Program-made: the position numbers and the translations under genes
From: CBDCUQ01 sp965222835
GTDB taxonomy: Bacteria; Pseudomonadota; Alphaproteobacteria; Rhizobiales; Hyphomicrobiaceae
Direction of reading: 5' to 3'
DNA length: 64,000 nt
Assembly: GCA_965222835.1 (NCBI GenBank)
Contig: CBDCUQ010000003.1
Span: 496,001 to 560,000 of the forward strand
Shown here: piece after piece, positions 35,153 through 44,088 of the stretch
Numbering within the stretch: position 1 is the first letter of the stretch
How the letters are laid out: every line of letters starts with the position of its first letter
Notes under the pieces: generated by a model
Told to the model about the DNA's origin: nothing
Seen by the model: only the letters and a program-made list of their open reading frames with translations
Database searches by the model: none

Positions 35153-38100
35153 ATGAACATGCGAACCATCCTATGTGCGGTTGTGTTGAGTTGCGCGGTA
35201 GCCACTTCAGCCCAAGCACAGAAACCCGTTCCGGATTACAGCAATCTCAAGGGAATTCTGGAGAAGAATTACGCGCCGCCGGCCACGCGCTCGCTCGCGC
35301 CCTCAGACGAGGACGGCGAAGAGGACAAGAGCCACGACAAGTTTTACAGCATTGAGCAGAAGGAGCAGCCGGCACCCGCCGACGGACAGCCGCCCGCACC
35401 GCGATCCGATTCCCGGGCGGGGGCACGGCCTGGCACGACCGCCGATGTCACTGGCAAATTCGACGTCGGAACGTGGTGGAGTCTCGTGCGGGCCTTCATC
35501 AGGGACCTTGTTGGCACGTCAGAAGCGCGCTTGGGAGAAAACGTTGCGGGCTCGGGCACGTTGACGGCGGATACGACCAGCAAGTCGTCACAGCCGTCTT
35601 CAACCTCTACGACCAAAAAAAATGTGCAACTCGCGCAGGCCGAAGTTCCGATTGCGAAGAAGAACAGCTTTGTTCTGCAATTGAAGCCTGATGCGAAAGA
35701 GGAAGACATCGCCAGGCTTCTCAGCAAGTACGGGCTAAAGGTTACGAAGGTCATCGGTGATCTCGGCATTATCACCTGCGAACCGGACGAAAACGCGGAC
35801 GCTGCGACGCGCAGTCTGACTCGATCGGACGACAACGAAATCGAAAGAACGCCGGATCCGAAGACCAAGCTTCAGAAGATTCTCGAACCGCCAATCATCA
35901 AGGAGCTGCGCAACGAATCGATTGTCGATGCGGCCATCGTCAACTCGACAATCGGCACCAAGACGTTACCCAAGCCGTCCAGCGCAACCACACAATTCAA
36001 TGGCAAAACGTTTGCCTGGCGTTGGGGGCCCGGCGAAACGGTCGACGGCAATTGGGGTTTGAAGGCGCTTAGAATGCCGCCTGTGTGGACGATACTCGAA
36101 CGTCACCGGAAGCAAAACCCCGATAGAAAGATCCCGAAAGTCGGGATCATTGACGCGGGATTTGCCGAGAACCCAAACGTGCCATTCCAAAGGATGGTCG
36201 ACGTTCAGAAGGTAACCGTGCTGCGGCCGAACTGTTCCACACATCATGGTATGCACGTTGCTGGCATAATCGGCGCCCGTCAGGGAGACGCCCCTGGCGT
36301 GGACGGCATGATCCCTTCCGCGCGTATGGATGCTGTTGCCATTTCAAACCAGGCGACAAGCGAAGCCGACAACCTCGGTGTCGAAGAGTTGTGGCAGCTG
36401 CAAACGCTGTTGTTCGACGAGGTTTTGGGCAAGACCATGGACTACCTCGTCGACAACTTTATTCAGCCCGATGACCTGCGCGTTATCAACATAAGCCTGG
36501 GTTACAACTTCCTCGCCAGGCAGTTGATCGGTACTGGTGATCTTGACGACGTCGAAGGACTGAAACTCCACATCCACCATCAAGCAAGCATGATCCGGCG
36601 TATGGCTCAGCGTGTCGAGGACAAGATTTTGTTCGTCGTCGCGGCGGGTAATGATTCCGAAGGCCGAACCGAGCCGCTTTCGGCCCGCTGGGCGTCACCA
36701 TTTGCCTGGGCCGGAACGCACAAAGGCGTCTTGGAGGAGCCTGCCACAAACATTCTCGTTGTCGAAGCAAGCGACCGCAATCGGCAACGCGCCGTGTTCT
36801 CAAACACGGGTGGCCACATCTCAGCCCCCGGCGTCGATATCATGAGCACGCTTGCGACCGGAAATACGGCGTTTGGCGTTTGCCCTGGCACATCGCAAGC
36901 GGCACCGTTCGCTGCGGCGCTTGCCGCAATACTGTTTGAACTCGACCCGACAAAGACGCCGGCCGACGTTATCGATATCATGAAGACCACAGCAACACCG
37001 GCGCCGGAGAATACGGGTGCTGCGCCATCCATCGATGCGCTCGAGGCTGTGCTGCGTATCGCGGGCACCAAAGCGCTGCTTACCGACCTCGATGAGGACG
37101 GCCAAGTCGGCGCCTCGGACCTTGGCGTTTTCAAAACGAAACTGGCCGCGATTACAGCCGCGGCTACGACGGAAGCCGCCTTCACCGAGGACCTCAACGG
37201 CGACGGCGTAATTGACGACAATGAATGCTATTGGCCGCGGATTGATTTCAACGGCAGCGGATCTGGCGCGACGCAACCGGCCGACTTCAAGAAACTCGGG
37301 GGTCTGTTCCGCTCTGATCTCAACGTTATGGCGCTCGCCTGGTCCGAACCGGACCGTCCGTTCGAGACGGCCGTTGCCGATGCGGGGCTCGCCGTGACGT
37401 CGCCGGCGGATATCTTGACAGTCACAGCCGAAGGCGGCGCATCCGAGAAGGCTTGCCGCCGCAAAGATGCTGCACCGATCCCCGGATCGGATATCGTTGC
37501 GGCCTTGGAAACCGAAACCAGTGCAGCGGAGGATGCCACGGGCGCTGTCCCCACGGACTCAGCAGCTAGCACCCGCACGGCGGATGCCGAGACCAGTGCT
37601 TCCGATACAGCGGGAGAGACGGACGTCGCCGAGGGACCAGCCCCGGCGGACGACACTCCGGCAAGCGATGAGGCCGCCACACGCGGTGCTGCGCCAGCAG
37701 AGACAGAGGTCGCCGAAGGACCAACCCCGTCAGACGTGAGAGCCCAGGTTCAGGGCGCTGTTGCTGAGCTCAAGAAGGCCAATCCGCGGCTGCGCATTAC
37801 CATCAATCCGGCCACGGGTTTGCCCAGCAGCATAACCGGCTTTCTTCCGAGACCGGCCGAATCCCTTACGGCCACGACAGAAGAGGCGCGCGAGCTGACC
37901 GAGGAGGAGACCAAGCGTGCGGTCGAGGGTTTCTTTGCCACCAGCGGACTTACAGCGGCTTTCCCGACGCAAAACAAGGACGCGCGGACGGCATATACGG
38001 GGCGCAAACGCGATCCCGACTTCCCGGACCGTTACATCGCGACCGTCGAACAGCGCGTCGGCGAGATTCCCGTCTTCGGTTCGAGTGCCAAGCTTACAGT

Positions 38101-39421
38101 CGAAGGCATGGCGGGTGTGACCAAGTATGTCGGCACACCATCGCGTGTCGCCATCACCGACACGACCGCGGAGGTGAGTGAGGCAGACGCCATTACCGCT
38201 GCCCGCGCCAAGCTCGAAGAGGTCAACAACGAAGACGTCGTGGATGGCCCCATGCATGCCGGACCTGCCGAAATTCCGACGGGCGAGGCGAAGGCGCAGT
38301 TAATTATCTTCGACCCGGCGCTTTTGAAGCTCAAAGGCCCGACGCGCATCTCGTGGATGGTGGAGATTGACGGCTTCAAAGTCTTTGTCGATGCGAAAAC
38401 GAAAGACGTCTTCCACTTTTACCGCGACCGGCCTTCGGGTGCTGCCCGGCGGATTTTCGACATGGAGGGCGGCACGACTTTTCCAGGCAAGCAGATTTTG
38501 GATGAGGCCGCCGGCGTGCGCGCCGAGGACATGCCTGCGGATGGTGCGCTGTCATTCCGCAATACGGGCGATGTCCGCGATTTCTTCTTCCTCGTCTTCG
38601 GACGCGACGGCTTTGACGATAACGACGGGCCAGGTCCGAACGGCGGTTCCGCACTTGAGTCGTATATCCGCTACTCGAGTGTTGCCGGCGCCTTCTGGTG
38701 CACGTCAAAGGCGTCCGGGTGTCCGAAGGCCAACGTGATGGTCTATGGGCCCGGCTATGCCGGTTCGCTCGACATTGTCGGACACGAAATGACGCATGGC
38801 GTCATCTCGCACGAAAAGAATCTGATCTATATGAACGAGTCGGGTGCAGTGAACGAATCGCTAGCCGATATATTTGGGACACTCATCGAGCTGCATGCGA
38901 ATGTTCCTTTCGGTAATTGGGTGATCGGAGAATCCGCACCGGGTTTCTCGGAAGGCTCCCCCCTTCGCAGCATGGCGGACCCCAATATTCAAGATGGCGA
39001 CGGCGGGACGTTGTTCGATCGTGATGCGCGATACTCGAATGCGAACCGGGGCCAGCCCGACCACTATGAGGATCGCCTGACGCCTGCTGACAAGCTCTGT
39101 GACTCGACGCGCTACGACGACAACGGCTGCGTGCACTTCAACAGCGGCATCCTGAACAAGTTCGCCTACCTCATCTCGGAGGGCGGGGAGCATCGCGGTG
39201 TCACGGTTGAAGGTATCGGCCGGGTGAAACTTGCCCGTATCGCCTATCGGACAATGACGGTCCAACTCAACGAGGCCTCCGGTCTCATCGAGGCGGCCGA
39301 CGGCTTTGCCCTATCCTGCCTTGAGCTTGCGGACGCAGGGGCTGCGAGTATTGACGCGGGCGACTGCGAACAGGTCTTTTCCGCTCAGTTGGCGGTCGGA
39401 CTGATCTACGGAGGTTCATAA
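35153..39421 (+). CDS. chimeric double protease: subtilisin (S8) plus thermolysin (M4) domains
   Basis: A 1422-residue exported protein. A signal peptide (MNMRTILCAVVLSCAVATSAQA) is followed by a linker with ATRSLAPSDEDGEED (44-58). A propeptide-like fold (NSFVLQLKPDAKEEDIARLLSKYG, 171-194) precedes the S8 domain: Asp334 (IIDAGFA), His365 (HHGMHVAG), Asn500 (VAAGND) and Ser581 (PGTSQAAP). EF-hand-like loops follow at 645-656 (DLDEDG) and 680-691 (DLNGDG), then an acidic Thr/Ala linker. An FTP/PepSY-like propeptide region (about 880-1095) leads to an M4 domain with HEMTH at 1211-1215, NESLADIFG (Glu1235) and His1328 in CVHFNSG. Both active sites look complete. ATG 35153 has GAGGAA upstream and begins the signal peptide. 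Confidence 0.92.
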   Translation: MNMRTILCAVVLSCAVATSAQAQKPVPDYSNLKGILEKNYAPPATRSLAPSDEDGEEDKSHDKFYSIEQKEQPAPADGQPPAPRSDSRAGARPGTTADVTGKFDVGTWWSLVRAFIRDLVGTSEARLGENVAGSGTLTADTTSKSSQPSSTSTTKKNVQLAQAEVPIAKKNSFVLQLKPDAKEEDIARLLSKYGLKVTKVIGDLGIITCEPDENADAATRSLTRSDDNEIERTPDPKTKLQKILEPPIIKELRNESIVDAAIVNSTIGTKTLPKPSSATTQFNGKTFAWRWGPGETVDGNWGLKALRMPPVWTILERHRKQNPDRKIPKVGIIDAGFAENPNVPFQRMVDVQKVTVLRPNCSTHHGMHVAGIIGARQGDAPGVDGMIPSARMDAVAISNQATSEADNLGVEELWQLQTLLFDEVLGKTMDYLVDNFIQPDDLRVINISLGYNFLARQLIGTGDLDDVEGLKLHIHHQASMIRRMAQRVEDKILFVVAAGNDSEGRTEPLSARWASPFAWAGTHKGVLEEPATNILVVEASDRNRQRAVFSNTGGHISAPGVDIMSTLATGNTAFGVCPGTSQAAPFAAALAAILFELDPTKTPADVIDIMKTTATPAPENTGAAPSIDALEAVLRIAGTKALLTDLDEDGQVGASDLGVFKTKLAAITAAATTEAAFTEDLNGDGVIDDNECYWPRIDFNGSGSGATQPADFKKLGGLFRSDLNVMALAWSEPDRPFETAVADAGLAVTSPADILTVTAEGGASEKACRRKDAAPIPGSDIVAALETETSAAEDATGAVPTDSAASTRTADAETSASDTAGETDVAEGPAPADDTPASDEAATRGAAPAETEVAEGPTPSDVRAQVQGAVAELKKANPRLRITINPATGLPSSITGFLPRPAESLTATTEEARELTEEETKRAVEGFFATSGLTAAFPTQNKDARTAYTGRKRDPDFPDRYIATVEQRVGEIPVFGSSAKLTVEGMAGVTKYVGTPSRVAITDTTAEVSEADAITAARAKLEEVNNEDVVDGPMHAGPAEIPTGEAKAQLIIFDPALLKLKGPTRISWMVEIDGFKVFVDAKTKDVFHFYRDRPSGAARRIFDMEGGTTFPGKQILDEAAGVRAEDMPADGALSFRNTGDVRDFFFLVFGRDGFDDNDGPGPNGGSALESYIRYSSVAGAFWCTSKASGCPKANVMVYGPGYAGSLDIVGHEMTHGVISHEKNLIYMNESGAVNESLADIFGTLIELHANVPFGNWVIGESAPGFSEGSPLRSMADPNIQDGDGGTLFDRDARYSNANRGQPDHYEDRLTPADKLCDSTRYDDNGCVHFNSGILNKFAYLISEGGEHRGVTVEGIGRVKLARIAYRTMTVQLNEASGLIEAADGFALSCLELADAGAASIDAGDCEQVFSAQLAVGLIYGGS

Positions 39422-39467
39422 CCGGCGGACGGCGTTCTCATTGTGCGAACTGCCGGTGGCTCTTTGG

Positions 39468-40520
39468 TCAGACCCGGCCGGGTTTCACGCGGACGCCGGG
39501 TGCCGGCCGTTCGAGTAGTACTTCACGGCGGAAGCGGTAGAGTTTGGCGGGACGCCCGCCTGTACGCGTCCTGACCTCACCCGTCGGCTCGACGAGCCCT
39601 GCACTTTCGACGAGGCGGCGGAAATTCTGTTTGTGCAGGTGCGGGCCTAAAATGGCCTCCACCGTCTTTTGCAACTCATACAGCGTGAATTCCGGTGGCA
39701 TCAGCTCGAACACGACGGGGCGATATTTGAGTTTTCCGCGCAACCGCCCGATGGCTGTTGCCAGGATCCGCCGGTGATCAAAGTGCATGGCAGCCCCAAA
39801 CTTGGGGAGGTTGCTCCATGCTAGAGCGGCTTCGCGGCCGTCGCGGCGCGATTCTTCAACCAACCCGGCCTCGTAGAGCAGCTCGTAACGATCGAGGACC
39901 TTCTCTTCGTCCCAAGCTGCACCATCGAGGCCGAAACACATGCGAATGCGATCGGCGCGTTCGACCGGACGAGCGGGGCTCGAACTGAGGTCGGGACGCT
40001 CCGCCCATTCTCTGAGCCGTGGCTCAATCACATCTGTCAAAATATCGGGGCGGCCTTTGCGCCAATCCTCCCAAGGAAAGAACCGATACCAACTGCGCCA
40101 CGTGCCACGGCTTTGCTCTTTGGCATCCGTTGCATTGGTCAGCGCAAGGTAGCCGATCGAAACGATATGCGGGGCCTTATCCCCCGGTTCCGCGCTGCGT
40201 CCCCGATCGCCGAAGGTGTAAAGCTGCTCGGCATATCCAAGACCAAGGCCCGTTTGTTCGGCGACCCAGTCGCGCAGCCCTTTGTCGAGAGTTCTATGCG
40301 CTAACGGCGAGAATGGACCGAAAGGGAGTCCTTCCGAACCAGCCGCGTCTTCTTTCTGGTCGTAAACCGTAAGCACGACGGGCTCATCCTCGATGACGGC
40401 GAGGATCGCCGCATTGAGACCTATTTCAACCGTTGCGGGAGTCTCTTGCATGTTTCGGCCAGGACCCAATGCGATCTCAGGTTCCAGCCGCGCCTTCCGG
40501 CTTAGTGAGGCCTCTGACAT
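39468..40520 (-). CDS. NUDIX-like/winged-helix regulator, candidate NadQ
   Basis: A 350-residue protein with an N-terminal NUDIX-like domain (IGLNAAILAVIEDEPVVLTVYD, GLPFGPFSPLAHRTLDKGLRDWVAEQTGLGLGYAEQLYTFGD) and a C-terminal winged helix (FTLYELQKTVEAILG, KQNFRRLVESAGLVEPTG, GRPAKLYRFR). The NUDIX box does not look catalytic. This arrangement matches the NrtR-like regulator known as NadQ in alphaproteobacteria (COG4111), a regulator of NAD synthesis. The identification is by pattern, and no nad genes are nearby. ATG 40520 has GGGAG upstream. An inverted repeat at 40621-40637 (GCGGA, 7 bases, TCCGC) lies 100 bases upstream and might be its own operator. Confidence 0.77.
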   Translation of the reverse strand: MSEASLSRKARLEPEIALGPGRNMQETPATVEIGLNAAILAVIEDEPVVLTVYDQKEDAAGSEGLPFGPFSPLAHRTLDKGLRDWVAEQTGLGLGYAEQLYTFGDRGRSAEPGDKAPHIVSIGYLALTNATDAKEQSRGTWRSWYRFFPWEDWRKGRPDILTDVIEPRLREWAERPDLSSSPARPVERADRIRMCFGLDGAAWDEEKVLDRYELLYEAGLVEESRRDGREAALAWSNLPKFGAAMHFDHRRILATAIGRLRGKLKYRPVVFELMPPEFTLYELQKTVEAILGPHLHKQNFRRLVESAGLVEPTGEVRTRTGGRPAKLYRFRREVLLERPAPGVRVKPGRV

Positions 40521-40709
40521 AGCATTGCTCCCAGTTGTTTCCCTGCTAGGTGAGGATCATGGCGATTTTGCGAATAAGAGAATTTTCCCAATCCCTTACG
40601 ATCACCAAAACGGGACAGCGGCGGAAATATTCTCCGCTCGTGTATTTTTTCCAGATACGTTTTTGAAAGCGGTGCTAACGGCGGCCCGCGCCAGCTGCTA
40701 CGCGGCCGC

Positions 40710-41384
40710 TCAAAGGCCCTTTGCACGTTGCGCTTCGAGAGAGCGATAGTGCGCGAGAAAATTGTGCTGCGCGGATTCGGACGGCTGGGCCTCCAATTTT
40801 TCCAATCGTGCTTTTGTCACAGGCTCCAGGCCATCCGGTTCGCCAAAATACCGGCGCGCTTCTTCGACCGTGAACCCCGCCAAAATAGTGGCCTCATAAT
40901 AGGCGGCGAGGCGATCGGCATGCTTGATTGCGGCCGTGACGTTTGCGGGCAACTCGGCGGGAAGCCCGAAGCGGCGATGGATGGCCGACAACAATTTCAG
41001 CTCAAACGCTTTGTAGTCGAGCCCAATGGCCGTCTTAAATGGACTAATGAGGTCGCCGATGACGTATTCGGGCGCATCGTGCAGGAGCGCTGCGAGGCTC
41101 CAGTCCGCCGACCAATCCGTATTCAGAGCCACGGCGATTTCTTCGACGAGTAGGACGTGCTGGGCAACGGTGAAGGCATACGCCCCCTCAGTTTGGCCGT
41201 TCCAGCGGGCAACGCGCGCCAGGCCATGGGCAATATCTTCGATCTCGATGTCTGCAGGCGATGGATCGAGAAGATCGAGGCGCCTTCCCGACAGCATACG
41301 CTGCCACGCCCGCGGCGGCGGCTCGGCTCGCCCGGACGAAACGGTCTCTGTCGATGCGCGTGGTGGCCGGCGTGTTGCGCTCAT
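40710..41384 (-). CDS. HD-domain phosphohydrolase (YfbR-like)
   Basis: A 224-residue HD-superfamily protein. The metal ligands are visible as His76 (AQHVLLVEE), His102-Asp103 (LLHDAPEYVIGDLISPFK) and Asp157 (KHADRLA). The best-known relatives are 5'-deoxynucleotidases such as YfbR, so a nucleotidase role is likely, but the substrate is unknown. The protein has an N-terminal disordered tail of about 25 residues. ATG 41384 has AAGGA at good distance and was preferred to an ATG at 41432. The gene lies upstream of the NadQ-like gene on the same strand with a 190-base gap. Confidence 0.86.
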   Translation of the reverse strand: MSATRRPPRASTETVSSGRAEPPPRAWQRMLSGRRLDLLDPSPADIEIEDIAHGLARVARWNGQTEGAYAFTVAQHVLLVEEIAVALNTDWSADWSLAALLHDAPEYVIGDLISPFKTAIGLDYKAFELKLLSAIHRRFGLPAELPANVTAAIKHADRLAAYYEATILAGFTVEEARRYFGEPDGLEPVTKARLEKLEAQPSESAQHNFLAHYRSLEAQRAKGL

Positions 41385-41452
41385 ATCCTTCTTCTCATCG
41401 GCAGCTCTAATCGTTGCATCGACATTGTGCATGAGAGATGCGCACTACACTG

Positions 41453-42058
41453 TCAGATTTTGAACGCGCGTTGCAAGCGCTCGCAAGAGGCGTGCCTGTG
41501 GCAACTGACAATATGGTCGTTGGTCATGCCAACCGACTGCATGAACGCATAGATGGTGGTGGGGCCCACGAACCGAAACCCTGCCGCCTTCAAGGATTTC
41601 GAGATGGCTCTTGACTGCGGTGTTTGCGCTGGAATTTCCGACAGGGTGGCAAACCGATTGGGGATCGCGCGCCCGTCGATGTGATCCCACAGAAACGCGG
41701 CGAGTGTCGTCTTTTCCCGGAGTGCAAGGTAGGCGCGAGCGTTCTCACGCGCGGCTTCAATCTTGAGGCGGTTGCGAACGATCCCCGGGTCGGCCATCAG
41801 ACGCTTGATATCTCTCGCGCCATAGCCGGCCATGCGTTCGGCGTCGAAGTTGTGAAAAGCGCGGCGGAAGTTGTTGCGCTTTTTCAGGATCGTGAGCCAG
41901 GACAAGCCGGCCTGAAAGCCTTCGAGGGTGAGCTTTTCAAACAAGCGCCGGTCGTTGGCGTGCGGCACGCCCCACTCTTCATCGTGGTAGCGGGTGTATT
42001 CCGGATCGCCCAATCCGGGCCAGGTGCAGCGAACGATCTTCTTGCCGGTCTTTGGCAT
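41453..42058 (-). CDS. tag: DNA-3-methyladenine glycosylase I
   Basis: A base-excision repair enzyme that removes 3-methyladenine from alkylated DNA. The 201-residue protein shows RCTWPG (zinc Cys11), YHDEEWGVP (His25), FEKLTLEGFQAGLSWLTILKKR with the conserved Glu, RNRLKIEAARENARAYL and the C-terminal zinc pair His182 and Cys186 in NDHIVSCHRH. The zinc set of the Tag family is complete. ATG 42058 was chosen at the usual N-terminus; an upstream in-frame start at 42166 adds 36 unrelated residues. Confidence 0.93.
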   Translation of the reverse strand: MPKTGKKIVRCTWPGLGDPEYTRYHDEEWGVPHANDRRLFEKLTLEGFQAGLSWLTILKKRNNFRRAFHNFDAERMAGYGARDIKRLMADPGIVRNRLKIEAARENARAYLALREKTTLAAFLWDHIDGRAIPNRFATLSEIPAQTPQSRAISKSLKAAGFRFVGPTTIYAFMQSVGMTNDHIVSCHRHASCERLQRAFKI

Positions 42059-42195
42059 TTGAGGTCCGGATTGTTGTGCCGCGGGCAGGAATCGCGTCCG
42101 CCTCGGCCTGGGTCGCGCTTGGCACTGATCTGGCGCAAGATAGACAACATGCGCTGCGGTTATCAATCATCCGCATCAAGTGAGGAGATACCAGG

Positions 42196-42564
42196 ATGCT
42201 GAATAACTGGACGGCACATATCAAGTCCCTGTCCCGGCCACTGCGGGACCTTAGAGCGGGCACTTCAGACGTGATGAAGGCGTTCACGGGGATCTCGCAG
42301 GCCGCACTTAAGGCCAAGGCGCTCGATACAAAGACCAAGGAGCTTGTCGCCGTGGCCATCTGCGTTTCTATCCGCTGTGACGACTGCATTGCCTTTCATG
42401 TCAAAGCGGCGCTTGAAGCCGGGGCGACGCGCGAAGAGATCATGGAAACGCTTGGCACGGCGATTTACATGGGGGCGGGCCCCTCAGTCATGTATGCGGC
42501 GCATGCCGTCGACGCTATGAACGAATTTGCAGAGGCGCAGACTGGTGCGACAGCCGCGCCTTAG
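42196..42564 (+). CDS. carboxymuconolactone decarboxylase/AhpD-like protein
   Basis: A 122-residue protein of the CMD/AhpD fold. It has the redox motif CDDC followed by IAFHVKAALEAGATREEIMETLGTAIYMGAGPSVMYA. Members are thiol-dependent alkylhydroperoxidases, and the intact CxxC and following His suggest peroxide reduction. GAGGAGATACCAGG supplies the ribosome-binding site. It is divergent from tag, with about 140 bases between start codons, and overlaps ygfZ by 4 bases at their 3' ends. Confidence 0.91.
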   Translation: MLNNWTAHIKSLSRPLRDLRAGTSDVMKAFTGISQAALKAKALDTKTKELVAVAICVSIRCDDCIAFHVKAALEAGATREEIMETLGTAIYMGAGPSVMYAAHAVDAMNEFAEAQTGATAAP

Positions 42565-43409
42565 GCCTGATCCGCCGGTGTAATCGCAAAGGTGGCCCAG
42601 GACGGCAGATCGATACGGAGCGAAACGTTGGCAACTGTGATCGGTACGCCTTTGGCGGCGAATTCCGCCGCGCGATCGAGGCGCAGAAGTGCAAGGCCAT
42701 GTTCGCCCGTGCTGGTTCCGAGCATTCCGATGACAACGTCACCTGCCATGATCTCGGAACCCGGCGCCGGCAAGGCATCTTGCGCCAAGACGGGCACAAT
42801 TCGTTTGCGTGCGGTGGACCGGTTCTCCATGCGCGCCACGATCTCTTGGCCGACGTAACACCCCTTGGTGAAGGAGACACCGTTTAGCTGGTCAAACAGG
42901 GCCTCATGCGGGAAGGCGTCGCCGAATGCATAGTCCTTGCCGCCTTCGGGAACGCCGCAGGCGATGCGATGGGCGTGATAGGTGGCCCCATCCTCGCGTG
43001 CGCCATTGTATGGTGATGATAACAGCAACCGCTCGCCGAGTTCTGCCAGGCGCGGGTCCTTGTATCGGATGCCTTCGACCGACCCCGCCTCGGCGTTCCA
43101 TGCCGCAGAAACGGTCCAGTGTTGCGAGACGTCGGCGATATCAATCTTCGCCCGCAACTTGTAGAGCGTCAGCCGTTTCACAAGGTCAGCGGCCTTGTCC
43201 CCGGCGACATCGAGCAGGAACCCATCGGGGGCCTTCACGACAAAGAAGTCAAACAAGATCTTGCCCTGAGGGGAGAGCAGCCCGGCATGGATCGCCTCTT
43301 GGCCTGCAAGCAGCCCCATGTCGTTGGTGATCAAGCCTTGCAGGAATTTTTCCGCGTCTGCGCCTGAGAGCGAGACCACGCCACGATCTGAAAGGAGCGC
43401 CAAAGACAT
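42561..43409 (-). CDS. ygfZ: YgfZ/GcvT-family folate-binding protein
   Basis: A 282-residue folate-binding protein that assists iron-sulfur cluster enzymes. The N-terminal GcvT-like part has LLSDRGVVSLSGADAEKFLQGLITND, and LLSPQGKILFDFFV follows. The diagnostic motif KGCYVGQE (182-189, Cys184) is intact. The C-terminal barrel has GDVVIGMLGTST and LALLRLDRA. ATG 43409 was chosen because it begins at the family N-terminus; the frame extends to 43457 without resemblance. Confidence 0.92.
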   Translation of the reverse strand: MSLALLSDRGVVSLSGADAEKFLQGLITNDMGLLAGQEAIHAGLLSPQGKILFDFFVVKAPDGFLLDVAGDKAADLVKRLTLYKLRAKIDIADVSQHWTVSAAWNAEAGSVEGIRYKDPRLAELGERLLLSSPYNGAREDGATYHAHRIACGVPEGGKDYAFGDAFPHEALFDQLNGVSFTKGCYVGQEIVARMENRSTARKRIVPVLAQDALPAPGSEIMAGDVVIGMLGTSTGEHGLALLRLDRAAEFAAKGVPITVANVSLRIDLPSWATFAITPADQA

Positions 43410-43530
43410 CGCGTTTCTTCTTCCGGCCGAAAGGATTGGCGGTGGACCCCGCACCACGAGAGCATTGCCCGCGCCCGTCCGGAGGTCTACTCTGGCCGCC
43501 TGAAGATGTCACATGTCAGGGGAGGGGACC

Positions 43531-43896
43531 ATGCCGATCGGGCGCATTCTTCTTGGATCCGTACTTTCAGCGTTCATCTTAGCGCCGCTTGCAAGCGTGG
43601 GGGCGCGCGCGCAGGCGGGTTACACGCCGCCGCATTCGTCGGTCAAAATTGGGCGCAAGCTCTGCTTTACCGATCATTATCATTCCGGGTCGGGCCCCGG
43701 CGCGAACAAGGGCAAGGCCAAGCTGGCTGCCATCCGGTCCTGGGCGGACTTTGTCGATTTCGAGTACGGTCCTGCTTGGGCGCGGTGGTCGATCTCCGTT
43801 TCAAAGAAGGTGCGCTACACCAAGGAAGTTACGGGATGGAGCGCCACGGTCGAATCGCGGCCCTGCAAATACCTGGGGCGGCGCAAGAGGCGCTAA
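43531..43896 (+). CDS. exported hypothetical protein
   Basis: A 121-residue protein with a signal peptide (MPIGRILLGSVLSAFILAPLASVGARAQA). The mature part of about 90 residues has two cysteines (KLCFTD and RPCKYL), a His/Gly-rich segment (DHYHSGSGPGANKG) and a basic C-terminus. It has no named family that I recognise. ATG 43531 follows a strong GGGGAGGGG. It stands alone between ygfZ and the phospholipase-like gene. Confidence 0.75.
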   Translation: MPIGRILLGSVLSAFILAPLASVGARAQAGYTPPHSSVKIGRKLCFTDHYHSGSGPGANKGKAKLAAIRSWADFVDFEYGPAWARWSISVSKKVRYTKEVTGWSATVESRPCKYLGRRKRR

Positions 43897-44088
43897 ACTC
43901 CATTCAGATTGCGTCGCACCACCCGCTTCCGCGCACATTCCCTTGTGATTCGCGGGGCGGGCGGCTGACGCCTGCTATGCACACATAATAAGTCCTTCAA
44001 CGCCAAACCGCTCTCCCTGGCGTGGGCGCGGCGGTGCGACTCGCATAGTCTCCCCCGATTGTCACACGGACGATTTCGGGGGTTTTCC

